DNA from: Coralliovum pocilloporae | Lineage (GTDB): Bacteria > Pseudomonadota > Alphaproteobacteria > Rhizobiales > Cohaesibacteraceae | Direction of reading: 5' to 3' | NCBI RefSeq assembly: GCF_030845175.1 | Contig: NZ_CP132542.1 | Coordinates: 248,001-312,000 of the forward strand | DNA length: 64,000 bases | In this document: positions 27,478 to 38,773 of the stretch, piece by piece | Layout of the letters: each line of letters starts with the position of its first letter | Position numbering within the stretch: position 1 is the stretch's first letter | The notes under the pieces: generated by a model | Databases searched by the model: none | The model's input: the letters and a program-made list of their open reading frames with translations, nothing else | What the model was told of the DNA's origin: nothing | Position numbers and translations under genes: made by a program

Positions 27478-28881
27478 CTATCGGCCCAGGGTCACGTTAC
27501 GCCGTTGTCCTTTTCTCAGGAAAGAAATCCGCCACAGTGCTGAATCCCGACGGGCAAGACGTGCCAATTGCCGTGTTGATTTCACATCCCGGCGGTTCAC
27601 CTCGAGGATCACATCACCAGAGCGGAAGCCCACACGCCGCGCAATCGACCCCCGCTTGACCTGCAGGATAACCACGCCCTCATGGCCGAACTTGTACCCG
27701 ATTTCCTCAGCGAGAGCCGGGGACAGATTGGCAATCTCCGCACCGGAAAACGGTGAGTCGTCATCCAGAGCACGAACATCGCGCTTCGGCTTCTCCGGCG
27801 CCCCCTGCAATGCCAGGGTAACCTTGATACGCTCATCACCACGCACGACACGGAGCTGTACAGTTCCTCCAAGCCCTTTCGTCGCAATCCTGTAGCCAAA
27901 CGCGTTATGGTCTTCAATCCGCTGGCCATCCACGGCAACAATCAGATCACCAACCTCAAGGCCTGCTTCAGCAGCTGGACTTCTACCGAAAACATCGGAA
28001 ATGAGCGCACCTCTTGGTCGGTCCAGACCAAGACTGTCTGCAATATCCGCTGTTACAGGCTGGAACCGGGCACCGACCCATGGGCGGCGGACTGTCGGCC
28101 CAATCCGAGCGGAATTGGCCACCACCTGAACCATTTCAGACGGAATAGCAAACCCGATACCGTTCGATCCACCAGACCGCGAATAGATAGCCGTGTTAAT
28201 CCCGACAAGACGCCCCTGCATATCGATCAGTGCGCCGCCGGAATTGCCCGGATTGATCGCCGCATCCGTCTGAATGAAGAACTGGAAGTCAGTCACCCCC
28301 ACCCGCGTGCGCGCCAGAGCCGAAATAATACCCTGTGTCACCGTCTGACCAACGCCAAACGGGTTACCGATGGCCAGAACCAGATCGCCGACTTCAAGAG
28401 AGTCAGATGCCTGGAATTCCACAAACGGAAAGGCTCCACGCGGTTCCCTCACCTTCAGGATAGCCAGATCGGTGCGCTCATCCTTGAGAATGATATCCGC
28501 TTCAAATTCACGCTTGTCAGACAGCGCAATCTTGACCTCATCAGCCCCTTTGATGACGTGATGGTTGGTAACAACCGTCCCGGAAGCGTCGATGATAACC
28601 CCGGATCCCAGCGAGCTCTGCATGCGCTGCTGTGGTCGACCACGCAGGCGGTCTCCAAAAAAGCGGCGGAAAAACGGATCGTCAAAAAACGGCGACCCGC
28701 GTCTCTGCTGAACGGTCCTCGTTGCATAAACATTGACAACCGCTGGCCCGACCCGTTTGACAATCGGAGCAAAGGATAGCTGAACCTCTGCCTGGTTGGC
28801 CGGAACCTGACGCTGCTGGGCTGATGCTGCAGCACCAAACATGACAGCCGCCAAGAGGACAATTGAGAACCGTTTCATCAT
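27478..28881 (-). CDS. degQ: Do/DegQ-family periplasmic serine protease
   Basis: The 467-residue HtrA protease has a Sec signal peptide ([22 protein letters not shown]). A trypsin-like domain carries His in VTNHHVI, Asp in RTDLAIL and Ser in [11 protein letters not shown], and two PDZ domains follow (about 275-360 and 380-467). It degrades or chaperones misfolded envelope proteins. Two adjacent ATG codons are possible starts, with GGGAAGG upstream. It follows rplQ after a terminator and leads the degQ-rarA-crcB group. Confidence 0.94.
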   Translation of the reverse strand: MMKRFSIVLLAAVMFGAAASAQQRQVPANQAEVQLSFAPIVKRVGPAVVNVYATRTVQQRRGSPFFDDPFFRRFFGDRLRGRPQQRMQSSLGSGVIIDASGTVVTNHHVIKGADEVKIALSDKREFEADIILKDERTDLAILKVREPRGAFPFVEFQASDSLEVGDLVLAIGNPFGVGQTVTQGIISALARTRVGVTDFQFFIQTDAAINPGNSGGALIDMQGRLVGINTAIYSRSGGSNGIGFAIPSEMVQVVANSARIGPTVRRPWVGARFQPVTADIADSLGLDRPRGALISDVFGRSPAAEAGLEVGDLIVAVDGQRIEDHNAFGYRIATKGLGGTVQLRVVRGDERIKVTLALQGAPEKPKRDVRALDDDSPFSGAEIANLSPALAEEIGYKFGHEGVVILQVKRGSIARRVGFRSGDVILEVNRRDVKSTRQLARLARRDSALWRISFLRKGQRRNVTLGR

Positions 28882-28954
28882 ATTTTTGCCTTCCCGTAGA
28901 TCATACGGATTCGTTTAAACGCAGTTTCCGGCTCCAATCGGGCAGTTTCAATAA

Positions 28955-28980
28955 AAAAAGGCGGCCGAAGCCGCCTTTTT
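28955..28980 (-). terminator. Terminator after rplQ (end of alpha cluster)
   Basis: The stem AAAAAGGCGGC/GCCGCCTTTTT with loop CGAA and a T run on the - strand ends the ribosomal transcript. Confidence 0.92.
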
Positions 28981-29000
28981 AAAACACAGAAACGCGAGGC

Positions 29001-29423
29001 TTATGCAGCTTCGTTTTCTTCCGCTGCTTCTGCAACAGGGCCGGAATCGACACCTTTGGCAGAGACATCACGGTCAACCAGCTCAATAACAGCCATTGGA
29101 GCACTGTCACCATAACGGTAACCGGCTTTCAGAACGCGGGTGTAACCACCATTGCGATCTGCATAACGCTCAGCCAGAACATCAAACAGCTTGCGAACCA
29201 TATCCTGGTCACGCATGTGCGAGATTGCCTGACGGCGCGCGTGCAGGTCGCCGCGCTTGCCAAGGGTGATCAGCTTGTCGACAACAGAACGCAGTTCTTT
29301 TGCCTTCGGCAGTGTGGTGACGATCTGCTCGTGCTTTACCAGAGCAGCAGCCATATTCGCAAACATCGCCTTGCGGTGGGACGACGTCCGATTCAGCTTA
29401 CGACCAGCTTTACGATGACGCAT
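29001..29423 (-). CDS. rplQ: 50S ribosomal protein L17
   Basis: The 140-residue L17 begins [20 protein letters not shown], the invariant N-terminal segment that lines the exit tunnel region, and has a variable acidic C-terminal tail (EAAEENEAA) common in alphaproteobacteria. It is the last gene of the alpha cluster, 50 bp after rpoA and 21 bp before a strong terminator. Confidence 0.98.
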   Translation of the reverse strand: MRHRKAGRKLNRTSSHRKAMFANMAAALVKHEQIVTTLPKAKELRSVVDKLITLGKRGDLHARRQAISHMRDQDMVRKLFDVLAERYADRNGGYTRVLKAGYRYGDSAPMAVIELVDRDVSAKGVDSGPVAEAAEENEAA

Positions 29424-29473
29424 GGTCCTCTCCTTACCTAATGTCCGGCGGCATCACGCCGTGGGATTGTCTC

Positions 29474-30490
29474 TTAGTACTGATCTTCAAAACGCTTGGC
29501 CAGGTCTTCAATATTTTCCGGCGGCCAATTGGACACTTCCATACCGAGATGGAGGCCCATTGAAGCAAGTACTTCCTTGATTTCGTTAAGCGACTTCCGA
29601 CCGAAGTTCGGCGTACGCAGCATTTCTGCTTCCGTCTTCTGAATAAGGTCGCCGATGTAAACGATGTTGTCGTTCTTCAGGCAGTTGGCCGAACGGACAG
29701 ACAGTTCCAGTTCGTCCACCTTCTTCAGGAGAGCCGGGTTGAACGCCAGTTCCGGTGCCTGCTCTTCGACGACTTCCTTTTCCGGCTCTTCAAAGTTGAT
29801 GAAGATGGAAAGCTGGTCCTGAAGAATACGCGCGGAATAGGCAATTGCGTCTTCCGGCGTGATAGACCCGTCTGTTTCAACGGTCAGCGTCAGCTTGTCA
29901 TAGTCGAGAACCTGTCCTTCACGGGTGTTTTCCACCTTGTAAGACACTTTCTTGACCGGCGAATAAAGGCTGTCGACCGGAATAAGACCGATCGGAGCAT
30001 CTTCCGGACGGTTGCGGTCAGCAGGAACATAGCCCTTGCCCACATCAACCGTGAATTCCATGCGAACTTCCGCGCCCTCATCGAGGGTGCAGATCACATG
30101 ATCCGGATTGAGGATCTCGATATCACCAACAACCTGAATATCTCCAGCACGGACAACGCCCGGGCCTTCCTTGCGCACAACCATGCGTTTCGGACCTTCA
30201 CCACCCATCTTGATGGCGATTTCCTTCACATTCAGAACGATATCGGTCACGTCTTCCCGAACACCGGCGATTGATGAGAATTCATGCAGAACACCATCAA
30301 TCTGCAGCGCCGTTACAGCGGCACCCTGAAGCGATGACAGCAGAATACGACGCAGAGCATTGCCGAGCGTCAGACCAAACCCGCGCTCAAGCGGTTCAGC
30401 TGTCACAGTCGCAATCCGGTCAGGCTCATCGCCCGGTTTGACGTCGAGCTTTGTCGGTTTAATCAGCTCTTGCCAGTTCTTCTGGATCAC
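29474..30490 (-). CDS. rpoA: RNA polymerase subunit alpha
   Basis: The 338-residue alpha subunit has an N-terminal dimerisation domain (about 1-235, with [19 protein letters not shown]) and a C-terminal domain (about 255-338, [19 protein letters not shown] and [15 protein letters not shown]) that contacts UP elements and activators. The start codon is GTG with AAGGGG 6 bp upstream, giving the family start [10 protein letters not shown]. It sits between rpsK and rplQ as in other proteobacteria; rpsD is not in the cluster, as usual for alphaproteobacteria. Confidence 0.98.
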   Translation of the reverse strand: MIQKNWQELIKPTKLDVKPGDEPDRIATVTAEPLERGFGLTLGNALRRILLSSLQGAAVTALQIDGVLHEFSSIAGVREDVTDIVLNVKEIAIKMGGEGPKRMVVRKEGPGVVRAGDIQVVGDIEILNPDHVICTLDEGAEVRMEFTVDVGKGYVPADRNRPEDAPIGLIPVDSLYSPVKKVSYKVENTREGQVLDYDKLTLTVETDGSITPEDAIAYSARILQDQLSIFINFEEPEKEVVEEQAPELAFNPALLKKVDELELSVRSANCLKNDNIVYIGDLIQKTEAEMLRTPNFGRKSLNEIKEVLASMGLHLGMEVSNWPPENIEDLAKRFEDQY

Positions 30491-30537
30491 GTCTAACCCC
30501 TTCCTTGTCTCAGTAAGCCACTAAAGTGTGGCGGAAT

Positions 30538-30565
30538 GCTCCGGTCTGCCGCCAGCAGCCGGAGC
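30538..30565 (-). other. Intercistronic hairpin between rpsK and rpoA
   Basis: A 7-bp stem GCTCCGG/CCGGAGC encloses a 14-nt loop in the 104-bp gap. There is no T run, so it is more likely an mRNA stability or processing hairpin than a terminator. Confidence 0.35.
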
Positions 30566-30594
30566 GCTGCTGAGTCAATTCGACCTACAATCAA

Positions 30595-30984
30595 TCAGAC
30601 GCGACGACGCTTGCGCGGACGGCATCCGTTGTGCGGAATAGGCGTCACGTCGCGGATGGACGTGATGGTAAAACCAGCAGCCTGAAGCGCACGAAGAGCA
30701 GATTCACGACCAGAGCCCGGACCGCGGACTTCAACTTCAAGGGTCTTCATGCCATGTTCAGCTGCCTTGCGGCCCGCATCCTCGGCAGCCATCTGAGCCG
30801 CATAAGGGGTCGATTTACGAGATCCCTTAAAGCCCATTGCACCGGCGGAAGACCACGAAATCGCATTGCCCTGCGCATCCGTGATGGTGATTTTGGTGTT
30901 GTTGAATGTCGCGCTGACATGAGCAACGCCGGAGGTAATGTTTTTACGCTCACGGCGGCGAACGCGCGTTGCATCCTTAGCCAT
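30595..30984 (-). CDS. rpsK: 30S ribosomal protein S11
   Basis: The 129-residue S11 of the platform near the E site shows the conserved [19 protein letters not shown] start region (here [15 protein letters not shown]) and the C-terminal [19 protein letters not shown]. It lies 64 bp after rpsM and 104 bp before rpoA in the alpha cluster. Confidence 0.98.
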   Translation of the reverse strand: MAKDATRVRRRERKNITSGVAHVSATFNNTKITITDAQGNAISWSSAGAMGFKGSRKSTPYAAQMAAEDAGRKAAEHGMKTLEVEVRGPGSGRESALRALQAAGFTITSIRDVTPIPHNGCRPRKRRRV

Positions 30985-31048
30985 ACTTTTTTCCTTACGA
31001 TCTCAAGCGCCGCCGTAATGCCAGCGGCTACACCGGGAAACCGGCGTG

Positions 31049-31417
31049 TTACTTCTTCTTACCTGCAATCGGCTTAGCCGGACCCTTGCGGGTGCGGGCA
31101 TTGGTGTGAGTGCGCTGACCGCGAACCGGAAGGTTACGACGGTGACGCAGGCCACGATAGCAACCAAGGTCCATGAGACGCTTGATGTTCATCGCGGTCT
31201 GACGACGCAGGTCACCTTCCACCATGTGATCACGATCGATCACTTCGCGGATCTGAACGACTTCTGCGTCTGACAACTCATTGACCCGACGTTCGGCCGG
31301 AATGCTCACCTGATCGATGATTTCCTGGGCCTTAGTCGAACCGATGCCATGAATGTACTGAAGCGCGATTACAACACGCTTGTTCGTCGGAATGTTGACG
31401 CCAGCAATACGGGCCAC
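31049..31417 (-). CDS. rpsM: 30S ribosomal protein S13
   Basis: The 122-residue S13 contacts the P-site tRNA and the central bridges to 50S. The GTG at 31417 gives the family start (V/M)[13 protein letters not shown] and has GGAG 7 bp upstream; an upstream ATG at 31447 adds a non-conserved extension and is rejected. The C-terminal tail [21 protein letters not shown] is basic as usual. It is the first gene of the alpha cluster, separated from adk by 189 bp. Confidence 0.97.
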   Translation of the reverse strand: MARIAGVNIPTNKRVVIALQYIHGIGSTKAQEIIDQVSIPAERRVNELSDAEVVQIREVIDRDHMVEGDLRRQTAMNIKRLMDLGCYRGLRHRRNLPVRGQRTHTNARTRKGPAKPIAGKKK

Positions 31418-31520
31418 GCCTATTCTCCTTTTTGACGACCGATACAATCAGTCGCCGTTTCATAGTCACCAAATGATGGGAACGAAACAGCATCAAGCCG
31501 GCAACGCATCCCAAAAGGAT

Positions 31521-31556
31521 CCGGCACCGACCGAAACAAACTTCGATTGGTGCCGG
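31521..31556 (-). terminator. Hairpin between adk and rpsM (partial terminator or leader)
   Basis: An 8-bp stem CCGGCACC/GGTGCCGG with an inner short CCGAA/TTCG pairing is followed on the - strand by ATCCTTTTGG. It lies in the 189-bp gap before rpsM and could be a weak terminator of the spc transcript or part of the alpha-operon leader. Confidence 0.5.
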
Positions 31557-31606
31557 TTAATAAAGGATTCCACTACCCTTCGTCAACAGAAGAGATGCAA
31601 CCCTGT

Positions 31607-32179
31607 TCAGTTAGCAGCCAGAATCTTGTCGATAGCTGCTGCAACATCTTCAATCGACGCCATTCCGTCGACAGTAGATAGCATATCCCGCTCTGCATAA
31701 TAGGCTGAGAGCGGAGCTGTCTGTTCGTGATAAACAGCCAGACGTTTCTTCAAAGTCTCGGCATTGTCATCGGCACGCGCACCGCCGGTTTCCTTGGCGC
31801 GCTGCTCAATACGACCGAGAAGTGCCTCATCATCCACCACCAGCTCAACAACTGCGTTGAGCTGCATGCCCTTCGCTTCAAGAAGAGCACTCAGGGCATC
31901 CGCCTGGGCAATGGTGCGCGGGAAGCCGTCCAGGATAAAACCATTGGCACAATCCGGCTCATCGATCCTGTCGGAAATGATGGAGCAGATGATATCGTCG
32001 GAGACAAGCTCACCACGATCCATCACGGCCTTGGCTTTCAGACCAACCTCAGTCTCAGCGGCAACCGCTGCCCGGAGCATATCGCCCGTTGAAAGCTGAA
32101 CGATCTTGTGATTCGTAACCAGACGTTCTGCCTGCGTGCCTTTACCTGCCCCCGGAGGGCCGAGAAGAATAAGTCTCAC
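31607..32179 (-). CDS. adk: Adenylate kinase (short, alphaproteobacterial type)
   Basis: The 190-residue kinase interconverts AMP, ATP and ADP. The P-loop is [10 protein letters not shown] (7-16), the AMP-binding pattern is [11 protein letters not shown], and [15 protein letters not shown] contains the catalytic Arg. The LID is short without the four zinc cysteines, as in other alphaproteobacteria. Its start overlaps the secY stop by four bases, so both are translated in series. Confidence 0.97.
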   Translation of the reverse strand: MRLILLGPPGAGKGTQAERLVTNHKIVQLSTGDMLRAAVAAETEVGLKAKAVMDRGELVSDDIICSIISDRIDEPDCANGFILDGFPRTIAQADALSALLEAKGMQLNAVVELVVDDEALLGRIEQRAKETGGARADDNAETLKKRLAVYHEQTAPLSAYYAERDMLSTVDGMASIEDVAAAIDKILAAN

Positions 32180-33510
32180 CGACGTTTACCCCTTAGCTTG
32201 GCCTTCTTGACGAGCCCTTCATACTGGTGCGCGAGCAAGTGACCCTGGATCTGCGATACTGTATCCATCGTCACACTCACAACGATCAGCAACGACGTTC
32301 CGCCAAAATAGAACGGCACACCTGTCGCCAAAATTAGAAATTCGGGTAACAGACAAACGATAACCAGATAGATCGCACCAACAACAGAGATACGCGTCAG
32401 AACGTAGTCAATGTGCTGCGCGGTGCGCTCACCCGGACGAATGCCAGGAATGAAACCGCCATGCTTCTTCAGGTTATCCGCCGTATCAGCAGGATTGAAT
32501 ACAATGGCAGTATAGAAAAAGGCGAAAAAGACGATCAAGGCAGCATAAAGGGCCATATAGAGCGGCTGACCATGACCAACCAGCGCATTAAGCGTTACCA
32601 GCCAGTCCGGACCGCCCTGCTGGGCTGTAAAGCTTGTCATTGTCGCAGGCATCAGCAGCAGCGATGATGCAAAGATCGGCGGAATAACACCGGCTGTGTT
32701 CAGCTTCAGCGGCAGATGCGATGATTCGCCCTGGAACATGCGGTTACCGACCTGACGCTTCGGATACTGGATGATCAGGCGACGCTGGGCCCGCTCCACG
32801 AAGACGATAAAGGCGATTACAACAACCGACAGAGCAATCATGCCGAGGATCAGCGGTGTGGACAGCGCGCCCTGACGGCCAAGCTCAAGCGTTCCGGCGA
32901 TGGCTGACGGAAGTTCAGCAACAATACCGGCGAAGATAATCAGAGAGATACCATTACCAATGCCGCGTGCGGTGATCTGCTCACCAAGCCACATCAGGAA
33001 GACCGTACCGCCAACCAGGGTCACAACTGTTGTGAACCGGAAGAACATGCCCGGGTCTTCAACAATGTTGGTGCCACTTTCAAGGCCGACTGAAATGCCA
33101 TAGGCCTGCAGTGTCGCCAGGAACACTGTACCGTAGCGGGTGTACTGGTTGATGGTCTTGCGCCCCTGCTCGCCCTCTTTCTTGAGCTGCTCAAGAGATG
33201 GGACCACAGAGGTCATCAGCTGAATGATAATGGATGCGGAGATGTAGGGCATAATGCCCAGGGCGAAAATCGCCATCCGGCTGACCGCACCGCCGGAAAA
33301 CATGTTGAACAGGCCAACAATACCCGTCTGGGCCTGGTTGAACGCCTGTGCAAGCGCTTCCGGGTTGATACCCGGAAGCGGAATGTAGGTGCCTAACCGA
33401 TAAACCAACAGAGCGCCGAGGGTGAACCAAATACGTTTCTTCAGTTCTTCGGCCTTGGCGAATGCTGAAAAGTTCAGATTCGCCGCCAATTGTTCTGCGG
33501 CAGATGCCAT
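32176..33510 (-). CDS. secY: Preprotein translocase subunit SecY
   Basis: The 444-residue inner-membrane channel has ten transmembrane helices. Family signatures are visible at [15 protein letters not shown] (SecY signature 1) and [19 protein letters not shown]. It forms the Sec pore with SecE (encoded at 59346-59543) and SecG. It lies in its usual place after rplO and overlaps adk. Confidence 0.98.
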   Translation of the reverse strand: MASAAEQLAANLNFSAFAKAEELKKRIWFTLGALLVYRLGTYIPLPGINPEALAQAFNQAQTGIVGLFNMFSGGAVSRMAIFALGIMPYISASIIIQLMTSVVPSLEQLKKEGEQGRKTINQYTRYGTVFLATLQAYGISVGLESGTNIVEDPGMFFRFTTVVTLVGGTVFLMWLGEQITARGIGNGISLIIFAGIVAELPSAIAGTLELGRQGALSTPLILGMIALSVVVIAFIVFVERAQRRLIIQYPKRQVGNRMFQGESSHLPLKLNTAGVIPPIFASSLLLMPATMTSFTAQQGGPDWLVTLNALVGHGQPLYMALYAALIVFFAFFYTAIVFNPADTADNLKKHGGFIPGIRPGERTAQHIDYVLTRISVVGAIYLVIVCLLPEFLILATGVPFYFGGTSLLIVVSVTMDTVSQIQGHLLAHQYEGLVKKAKLRGKRR

Positions 33511-33543
33511 ACTCTATCGCTCCGGTTTGGCAAACAGTCTTCG

Positions 33544-34014
33544 TTATTCTGCAGAGGAACCCGCAACAGCGACGGAGCCACCTGCTTTTTCCACAGCAGC
33601 AACAGCTGCTTTGGAGGCACCTTCGATCTGGAAGGTAACCGCAGACGTGATTTCACCGTCAGCCAGGAGGCGAACACCATCTTTGATGCGCTTCAGAACA
33701 CCGGCTTCCTTGAGAGAAGCTGCTGTAACCGGAGCGCCTGCATCCAACTTGCCTGCGTCAATAGCCTGCTGAATGCGGCCAACGGAGACAATGTTGAAAT
33801 TTTTGGCAAAGATATTGGTGAAGCCACGCTTCGGAAGACGACGATGCAATGGCATCTGGCCGCCTTCAAAGCCTTTGATCGCTACACCTGAGCGAGACTT
33901 CTGACCTTTAACGCCACGACCGCCGGTCTTGCCGGTGCCGGATCCGATGCCGCGACCAACGCGCTTGCGTGCCTTGGTTGCGCCTTCGTTATCGCGAATG
34001 TCGTTCAACTTCAT
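33544..34014 (-). CDS. rplO: 50S ribosomal protein L15
   Basis: The 156-residue L15 starts [22 protein letters not shown] and continues with the glycine-rich [18 protein letters not shown] extension that reaches into the 50S core. It is located between rpmD and secY in the spc cluster. Confidence 0.98.
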   Translation of the reverse strand: MKLNDIRDNEGATKARKRVGRGIGSGTGKTGGRGVKGQKSRSGVAIKGFEGGQMPLHRRLPKRGFTNIFAKNFNIVSVGRIQQAIDAGKLDAGAPVTAASLKEAGVLKRIKDGVRLLADGEITSAVTFQIEGASKAAVAAVEKAGGSVAVAGSSAE

Positions 34015-34030
34015 GGTTCAACGTCCCGCG

Positions 34031-34234
34031 TTAGGCTTCGTCTACAACACGAACCAGGTGCTGAACCTTACGGATCATACCCCGGACTTCAGGTGTGTCC
34101 TGAAGTGTGCTGCGACGGCGTATTTTGTTCAAGCCCAGACCGATCAGCGTAGCACGCTGGTCGGCCGGACGGCGAAGTGGGCTTCCGGTCTGCTCTACGG
34201 TAACCGTCTTGCCCTCAGCTTTGGAATTGCTCAT
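34031..34234 (-). CDS. rpmD: 50S ribosomal protein L30
   Basis: The 67-residue L30 shows [23 protein letters not shown] and the end [13 protein letters not shown], the conserved ferredoxin-like fold positions. It lies in the normal order between rpsE and rplO. Confidence 0.97.
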   Translation of the reverse strand: MSNSKAEGKTVTVEQTGSPLRRPADQRATLIGLGLNKIRRRSTLQDTPEVRGMIRKVQHLVRVVDEA

Positions 34235-34278
34235 TTGCAGCTCCCTGATCCTTTAGATCGTTATCAACCGCGCTGCCG

Positions 34279-34821
34279 TCAAGCTTCCGCAGTACCACCG
34301 TCGACTTCACGACGACGGGACTGGATAGCGGAAACCTTCAGACCGCGACGAGCGGCAACCGCACGCGGGCTGTCTTCACGCGCCAGAGCATCAAACGTCG
34401 CACGAACCATGTTGTACGGGTTTGAGGTGCCCAGCGACTTGGCAACAATATCCTGAATGCCAAGCGTTTCGAAAACAGCACGCATCGGACCACCGGCGAT
34501 GATACCTGTACCAGCCGGTGCGGAACGGAGCACAACGCGCCCTGCCCCGTGACGACCCTGCACATCATGGTGCAGTGTACGGCCTTCGCGCAGCGGAACA
34601 CGGATCATGCTGCGCTTGGCAGCTTCCGTAGCCTTGCGGATTGCTTCCGGCACTTCACGTGCCTTACCGTGACCGAAGCCGACACGGCCTTTCTGATCGC
34701 CAACGACGACAAGGGCTGCAAAACCGAAACGGCGGCCACCCTTGACTACTTTGGCTACGCGATTGATATGGACCAGCTTGTCCACAAATTCACTATCGCG
34801 CTCTTCTCGCTCTCTAGCCAT
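34279..34821 (-). CDS. rpsE: 30S ribosomal protein S5
   Basis: The 180-residue S5 has an N-terminal double-stranded RNA-binding domain ([21 protein letters not shown]) and the C-terminal domain with [13 protein letters not shown]. The spectinomycin-loop residues ([10 protein letters not shown]) are of the sensitive type by inspection. It lies between rplR and rpmD. Confidence 0.98.
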   Translation of the reverse strand: MAREREERDSEFVDKLVHINRVAKVVKGGRRFGFAALVVVGDQKGRVGFGHGKAREVPEAIRKATEAAKRSMIRVPLREGRTLHHDVQGRHGAGRVVLRSAPAGTGIIAGGPMRAVFETLGIQDIVAKSLGTSNPYNMVRATFDALAREDSPRAVAARRGLKVSAIQSRRREVDGGTAEA

Positions 34822-34860
34822 CGTTTTCTTCCCGATTTGCTCTTAACGCTTCAGAGCGCG

Positions 34861-35223
34861 TTAGAAATTCAAACCACCTTCACGAGCGGCATCGGCAAGA
34901 GCCTTTACACGTCCGTGATAGATATATGAGCCGCGATCAAACACGACGTCCTTAATACCCGCCGCTGCAGCACGCTCTGCAATGAGCTTGCCGATTACAA
35001 CAGCTGCTTCCGCGTTACCGCCGGTTTTCACCTGTTCACGCAGATCTTTTTCCAGAGTGGAAGCAGATGCCAGGGTAAGACCCTTAGCGTCATCAATGAT
35101 CTGTGCGTAGATGTTCTTCGACGAACGGAATACGCTGAGGCGCGGACGACCATTGGCCGCAGCCTTGATAGAACGGCGGACCCGCTGGGCGCGGCGTTCT
35201 GTTTTGGTCTTGGGCGTTGCCAT
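34861..35223 (-). CDS. rplR: 50S ribosomal protein L18
   Basis: The 120-residue L18 binds 5S rRNA with L5. Family features are [20 protein letters not shown] and the C-terminal [24 protein letters not shown]. It is 12 bp after rplF and 39 bp before rpsE. Confidence 0.98.
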   Translation of the reverse strand: MATPKTKTERRAQRVRRSIKAAANGRPRLSVFRSSKNIYAQIIDDAKGLTLASASTLEKDLREQVKTGGNAEAAVVIGKLIAERAAAAGIKDVVFDRGSYIYHGRVKALADAAREGGLNF

Positions 35224-35235
35224 GGATAAGCCCCG

Positions 35236-35769
35236 TTACTTCTTCTTGCCTTCCTTGCGGAAGATCGTTTCATCAGAATATTTGATACCTTTGCCTTTGT
35301 AAGGCTCAGGCGGGCGGAAACTTCTGATTTCAGCAGCTACCTGACCAACTTTCTGTTTGTCGATACCATTGATAACGACTTCTGTTGGCTTCGGGCACTG
35401 AATCTGAATGCCATCCGGGATCGCGTAGGATACGTCGTGGCTGAAGCCCAGAGCCAACTGAAGGTTGGAGCCCTGTACCTGAGCACGATAACCAACGCCG
35501 TTGATATCAAGTTTCTTCTCGAAACCGTCTGTTACGCCGGTCAGAAGATTTGAAATCATCGTACGGGTCATGCCCCACTGGGAGCGAGACCGCTTGCTTT
35601 CATCACGAGGGGTAACGACGATACCATCGTCGGTTACTTCCACCGTAACGTCTTTTGTGAAGTTAAACGCCAAAGCACCTTTGGCGCCCTTCACTGAAAC
35701 CGTCTGTCCAGAGATTTCCGCAGTAACTCCCTGCGGCATCTGAACCGGTTTTTTACCAATCCGTGACAT
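35236..35769 (-). CDS. rplF: 50S ribosomal protein L6
   Basis: The 177-residue L6 has two repeated RNA-binding folds. [15 protein letters not shown] begins it, and the C-terminal signature [14 protein letters not shown] is intact. It lies near the factor-binding stalk base, in the spc order rpsH-rplF-rplR. Confidence 0.98.
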   Translation of the reverse strand: MSRIGKKPVQMPQGVTAEISGQTVSVKGAKGALAFNFTKDVTVEVTDDGIVVTPRDESKRSRSQWGMTRTMISNLLTGVTDGFEKKLDINGVGYRAQVQGSNLQLALGFSHDVSYAIPDGIQIQCPKPTEVVINGIDKQKVGQVAAEIRSFRPPEPYKGKGIKYSDETIFRKEGKKK

Positions 35770-35817
35770 GTTACCGACCTGTCCGGTTAGCGTTAATCCG
35801 ACAAGGTTCCTGTCGCG

Positions 35818-36216
35818 TTAGAAGACGCGACAGAGCACCTCACCACCGACATTCTCTTCGCGAGCCAAGTGATCAGCCATCACACCTTTCGGAGTCGAAA
35901 GGATGGAGATGCCCAGTCCGTTAGCAACGCGCGGAATGTTTTTCACCGAAGCGTATACACGACGACCCGGCTTCGAGATCCGCTCGATCGTACGGATGAC
36001 AGGTTCGCCATCATAGTACTTCAGCTCGATTTCGATTTCGGACTTGCCGTTATCAAACTCAACAGTGGTGTAGCCGCGAATGAAACCTTCGGACTGCAGC
36101 ACATCGAGTACACGCTGACGAAGCCGGGAATCCGGGCTCGTCACTTTATTTTTCTTCCGCATCTGCGCATTGCGGATACGGGTGAGCATATCGCCCAAGG
36201 GATCGGTCATTGACAT
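35818..36216 (-). CDS. rpsH: 30S ribosomal protein S8
   Basis: The 132-residue S8 binds helix 21 of 16S rRNA and in many bacteria represses the spc transcript. [17 protein letters not shown] is the conserved start, and [15 protein letters not shown] and the GGEVLC end are conserved. A repressor role here is a family inference only. Confidence 0.98.
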   Translation of the reverse strand: MSMTDPLGDMLTRIRNAQMRKKNKVTSPDSRLRQRVLDVLQSEGFIRGYTTVEFDNGKSEIEIELKYYDGEPVIRTIERISKPGRRVYASVKNIPRVANGLGISILSTPKGVMADHLAREENVGGEVLCRVF

Positions 36217-36227
36217 GGAACCGCTCC

Positions 36228-36533
36228 TTACCAGCTCGACTTGACGAGACCCGGGATCAGACCTTGCGATCCCAGTTCACGAAGTGCAATACGAGACATT
36301 TTCAACTTGCGATAATAACCGCGCGGACGACCAGAAACTTCACACCGGTTACGGATGCGAATTTTCGCGGAGTTCCGCGGCAGCTCAGCAAGCTTGAGAC
36401 GAGCCTTGAACCGCTCTTCCAGAGAGAGAGATTCGTCCTTCGCGGCTGCTTTCAGAGCAGCACGCTTGGCGGCATACTTGTTAACAAGCCGGATACGCCG
36501 GTTGTTCTTTTCGGTAGCGCTTTTCTTAGCCAT
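36228..36533 (-). CDS. rpsN: 30S ribosomal protein S14 (zinc-free form)
   Basis: The 101-residue S14 is of the long C- type: it has a single cysteine ([16 protein letters not shown]) and no zinc ribbon, in contrast with the short zinc-binding S14 of other phyla. It lies between rplE and rpsH. Confidence 0.98.
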   Translation of the reverse strand: MAKKSATEKNNRRIRLVNKYAAKRAALKAAAKDESLSLEERFKARLKLAELPRNSAKIRIRNRCEVSGRPRGYYRKLKMSRIALRELGSQGLIPGLVKSSW

Positions 36534-36560
36534 ACTTCTGTCCTCGCTAAACCTTACCGA

Positions 36561-37118
36561 TCACTGCCGGAACGGGAAGTTGAACGCCTTCAGAAGGGCC
36601 CGCGCCTCGTCGTCCGTCTTTGCAGTCGTGCAAACGATGACGTCCATGCCCAAAATCTGGTCCACTTTGTCGTAGTCGATCTCAGGAAACACGATGTGCT
36701 CCTTGATACCCATGGCGAAGTTGCCGCGACCATCGAAGCTCTTCGGGTTCAGACCACGGAAGTCACGAACACGCGGGAGAGCGATATTGACCAGACGGTC
36801 AACGAATTCGAACATCTGGGTCTTGCGAAGGGTAACCTTGCAGCCCAGCGGCATCTGTTCACGAACCTTGAAGCCGGCAATCGACTTGCGAGCATGCGTG
36901 ATGATGGCCTTCTGACCAGCAATCAGGCTCAGCTCCTCAGCAGCTGCCTTGACTTTTTTCGTGTCATTGACGGCTTCACCAACGCCCATGTTGATAACAA
37001 CTTTATCCAGGCGCGGGATTTCCATCGGGTTTTTGTAGCCGAACTCTTCGACCATTTTGGTGCGGATTGCGTCGTTATACTGCGACTTCAACCGCGGAAT
37101 ATAGCTAGCCTCAGCCAT
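36561..37118 (-). CDS. rplE: 50S ribosomal protein L5
   Basis: The 185-residue L5 binds 5S rRNA in the central protuberance. The signature [11 protein letters not shown] lies near residue 40, and [17 protein letters not shown] follows later. Its start overlaps the rplX stop by eight bases, indicating coupled translation. Confidence 0.98.
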   Translation of the reverse strand: MAEASYIPRLKSQYNDAIRTKMVEEFGYKNPMEIPRLDKVVINMGVGEAVNDTKKVKAAAEELSLIAGQKAIITHARKSIAGFKVREQMPLGCKVTLRKTQMFEFVDRLVNIALPRVRDFRGLNPKSFDGRGNFAMGIKEHIVFPEIDYDKVDQILGMDVIVCTTAKTDDEARALLKAFNFPFRQ

Positions 37119-37428
37119 CGATCAGATCTCCCGAACGCTTGGCGAAACGAACCTTGCTGCCGTCCTCAAGTGTCTTGAAGCCAACGCGGGTTGCCTGACC
37201 GTCTTTCGGATCGGCAACTGCGAGGTTGGACAGCGCAATCGGCGCTTCTTTCGAGATAATTCCGCTTTCCTGGGTCTGGGTCTGACGCTGGTGACGCTTC
37301 ACCATGTTGATACCCTGAACCAGTGCGCGGCCTTCGCTCGGCAGGACCTTCAGAACTTCGCCGGAACGGCCTTTGTCCTTGCCCGCCAGTACGACAACAC
37401 GGTCGCCCTTTTTAATCTTGGCAGCCAT
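37111..37428 (-). CDS. rplX: 50S ribosomal protein L24
   Basis: The 105-residue L24 is an assembly initiator with an N-terminal KOW motif ([21 protein letters not shown]) and the conserved GINMVKRH. It starts one base after rplN and overlaps rplE. Confidence 0.98.
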   Translation of the reverse strand: MAAKIKKGDRVVVLAGKDKGRSGEVLKVLPSEGRALVQGINMVKRHQRQTQTQESGIISKEAPIALSNLAVADPKDGQATRVGFKTLEDGSKVRFAKRSGDLIDG

Positions 37429-37429
37429 A

Positions 37430-37798
37430 TTAAAGCACCTCCGGAGCCAGCGAGATGATCTTCATATGGTTCCGGGCGCGCAGTTCACGCGGGACCGGGC
37501 CGAAGATACGGGTACCAACCGGTTCTTTATTGTTGTTCACCAAGACTGCTGCATTGCGGTCAAAACGGATAACACTTCCGTCCGGACGACGAATGTCCTT
37601 GGCCGTACGAACGACCACGGCTTTCATCACCTGACCTTTTTTAACGCGGCCGCGCGGGATTGCCTCTTTAACGCTGACAACAATGATGTCGCCAACGCTG
37701 GCATATTTCCGCTTGGAGCCGCCCAGCACCTTGATGCACATGACGCGACGAGCACCGGAATTATCGGCTACGTCGAGATTTGTTTGCATCTGAATCAT
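37430..37798 (-). CDS. rplN: 50S ribosomal protein L14
   Basis: The 122-residue L14 is at the intersubunit interface. [18 protein letters not shown] starts it and the family signature [16 protein letters not shown] is present. It begins the spc cluster, 62 bp after rpsQ. Confidence 0.98.
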   Translation of the reverse strand: MIQMQTNLDVADNSGARRVMCIKVLGGSKRKYASVGDIIVVSVKEAIPRGRVKKGQVMKAVVVRTAKDIRRPDGSVIRFDRNAAVLVNNNKEPVGTRIFGPVPRELRARNHMKIISLAPEVL

Positions 37799-37860
37799 AA
37801 CTGGTCGCCTTTTTCATCGTCGGCAGATCATCACCGACGTTGGACCTCACTCTGGAACGT

Positions 37861-38091
37861 TTAGCCGTTTACAACGACCCAACGCTTGTTCTTTGAGATC
37901 GGCTTGCTTTCCTGAATGAAAACATTGTCGCCGACTTTACAACTGTTGGCTTCGTCGTGAGCCTGGTAGTTTTTCGTACGACGCACCGTCTTCTTGAGAA
38001 GCGGATGCGTAAAACGACGTTCTACCTTCACAACAACCGTCTTGTTGTTTTTGTCGGAAACAACGGTTCCCTGAAGCACGCGTTTCGGCAT
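37861..38091 (-). CDS. rpsQ: 30S ribosomal protein S17
   Basis: The 76-residue OB-fold protein S17 starts [21 protein letters not shown] and carries [19 protein letters not shown]. It is the last gene of the S10 cluster. Confidence 0.98.
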   Translation of the reverse strand: MPKRVLQGTVVSDKNNKTVVVKVERRFTHPLLKKTVRRTKNYQAHDEANSCKVGDNVFIQESKPISKNKRWVVVNG

Positions 38092-38101
38092 AACTGTCTC
38101 C

Positions 38102-38302
38102 TTACGCCTGCTCTGCTGCGCGTTTTTCCGCAGCGATCGTCAAGACCCGGGCAATGTCCTTGCGGACTGCGTTCACCCGAGCCGTGTTTTCCAGCTGTCC
38201 CGTCGCTTGCTGAAAGCGAAGGTTGAACTGTTCTTTCTTCAACGAGGCCAGCTCATCATTGAGCTGGTCAAGTGTCATTGCGCGAATATCTGTTGCCTTC
38301 AT
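38102..38302 (-). CDS. rpmC: 50S ribosomal protein L29
   Basis: The 66-residue helical hairpin protein L29 lies near the tunnel exit and is a trigger factor and SRP docking site with L23. The pattern [18 protein letters not shown] is typical. It lies between rplP and rpsQ. Confidence 0.97.
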   Translation of the reverse strand: MKATDIRAMTLDQLNDELASLKKEQFNLRFQQATGQLENTARVNAVRKDIARVLTIAAEKRAAEQA

Positions 38303-38327
38303 GGCTAACCCCTGTTCCTAAGGCCGC

Positions 38328-38741
38328 CTAGTCGGCAATACGCTGAATGAAGCGTGTCTTGATCGGCAGCTTGGCCGATGCCAGACGCAGTGCTTCACGC
38401 GCTACCGGCTCTGATACACCATCAATTTCGAACATGATCCGGCCAGGTTTGACGCGGCATGCCCAATATTCAGGCGAACCCTTACCTTTACCCATACGGA
38501 CTTCGGTCGGTTTTGACGTGACCGGAAGATCCGGGAAAATGCGAATCCATACGCGCCCTGCACGGCGCATATGGCGAGTCATTGCACGACGGGCTGCTTC
38601 GATCTGACGTGCGGTGATACGTGCCGGCTCAACTGCCTTGATCCCGTAGGATCCGAAGTTGAGGGACGTACCGCCTTTAGCAACGCCATGGATGCGGCCC
38701 TTGTGCTGCTTACGGAATTTCGTACGCTTCGGCTGCAGCAT
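38328..38741 (-). CDS. rplP: 50S ribosomal protein L16
   Basis: The 137-residue L16 contacts the A-site tRNA elbow. [19 protein letters not shown] is the conserved start, and the arginine that is hydroxylated in some bacteria lies in [10 protein letters not shown] region context ([11 protein letters not shown]). It lies 32 bp after rpsC. Confidence 0.98.
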   Translation of the reverse strand: MLQPKRTKFRKQHKGRIHGVAKGGTSLNFGSYGIKAVEPARITARQIEAARRAMTRHMRRAGRVWIRIFPDLPVTSKPTEVRMGKGKGSPEYWACRVKPGRIMFEIDGVSEPVAREALRLASAKLPIKTRFIQRIAD

Positions 38742-38773
38742 CTTACTTCTCTCTCGCTCTCAACGCCGTCCGA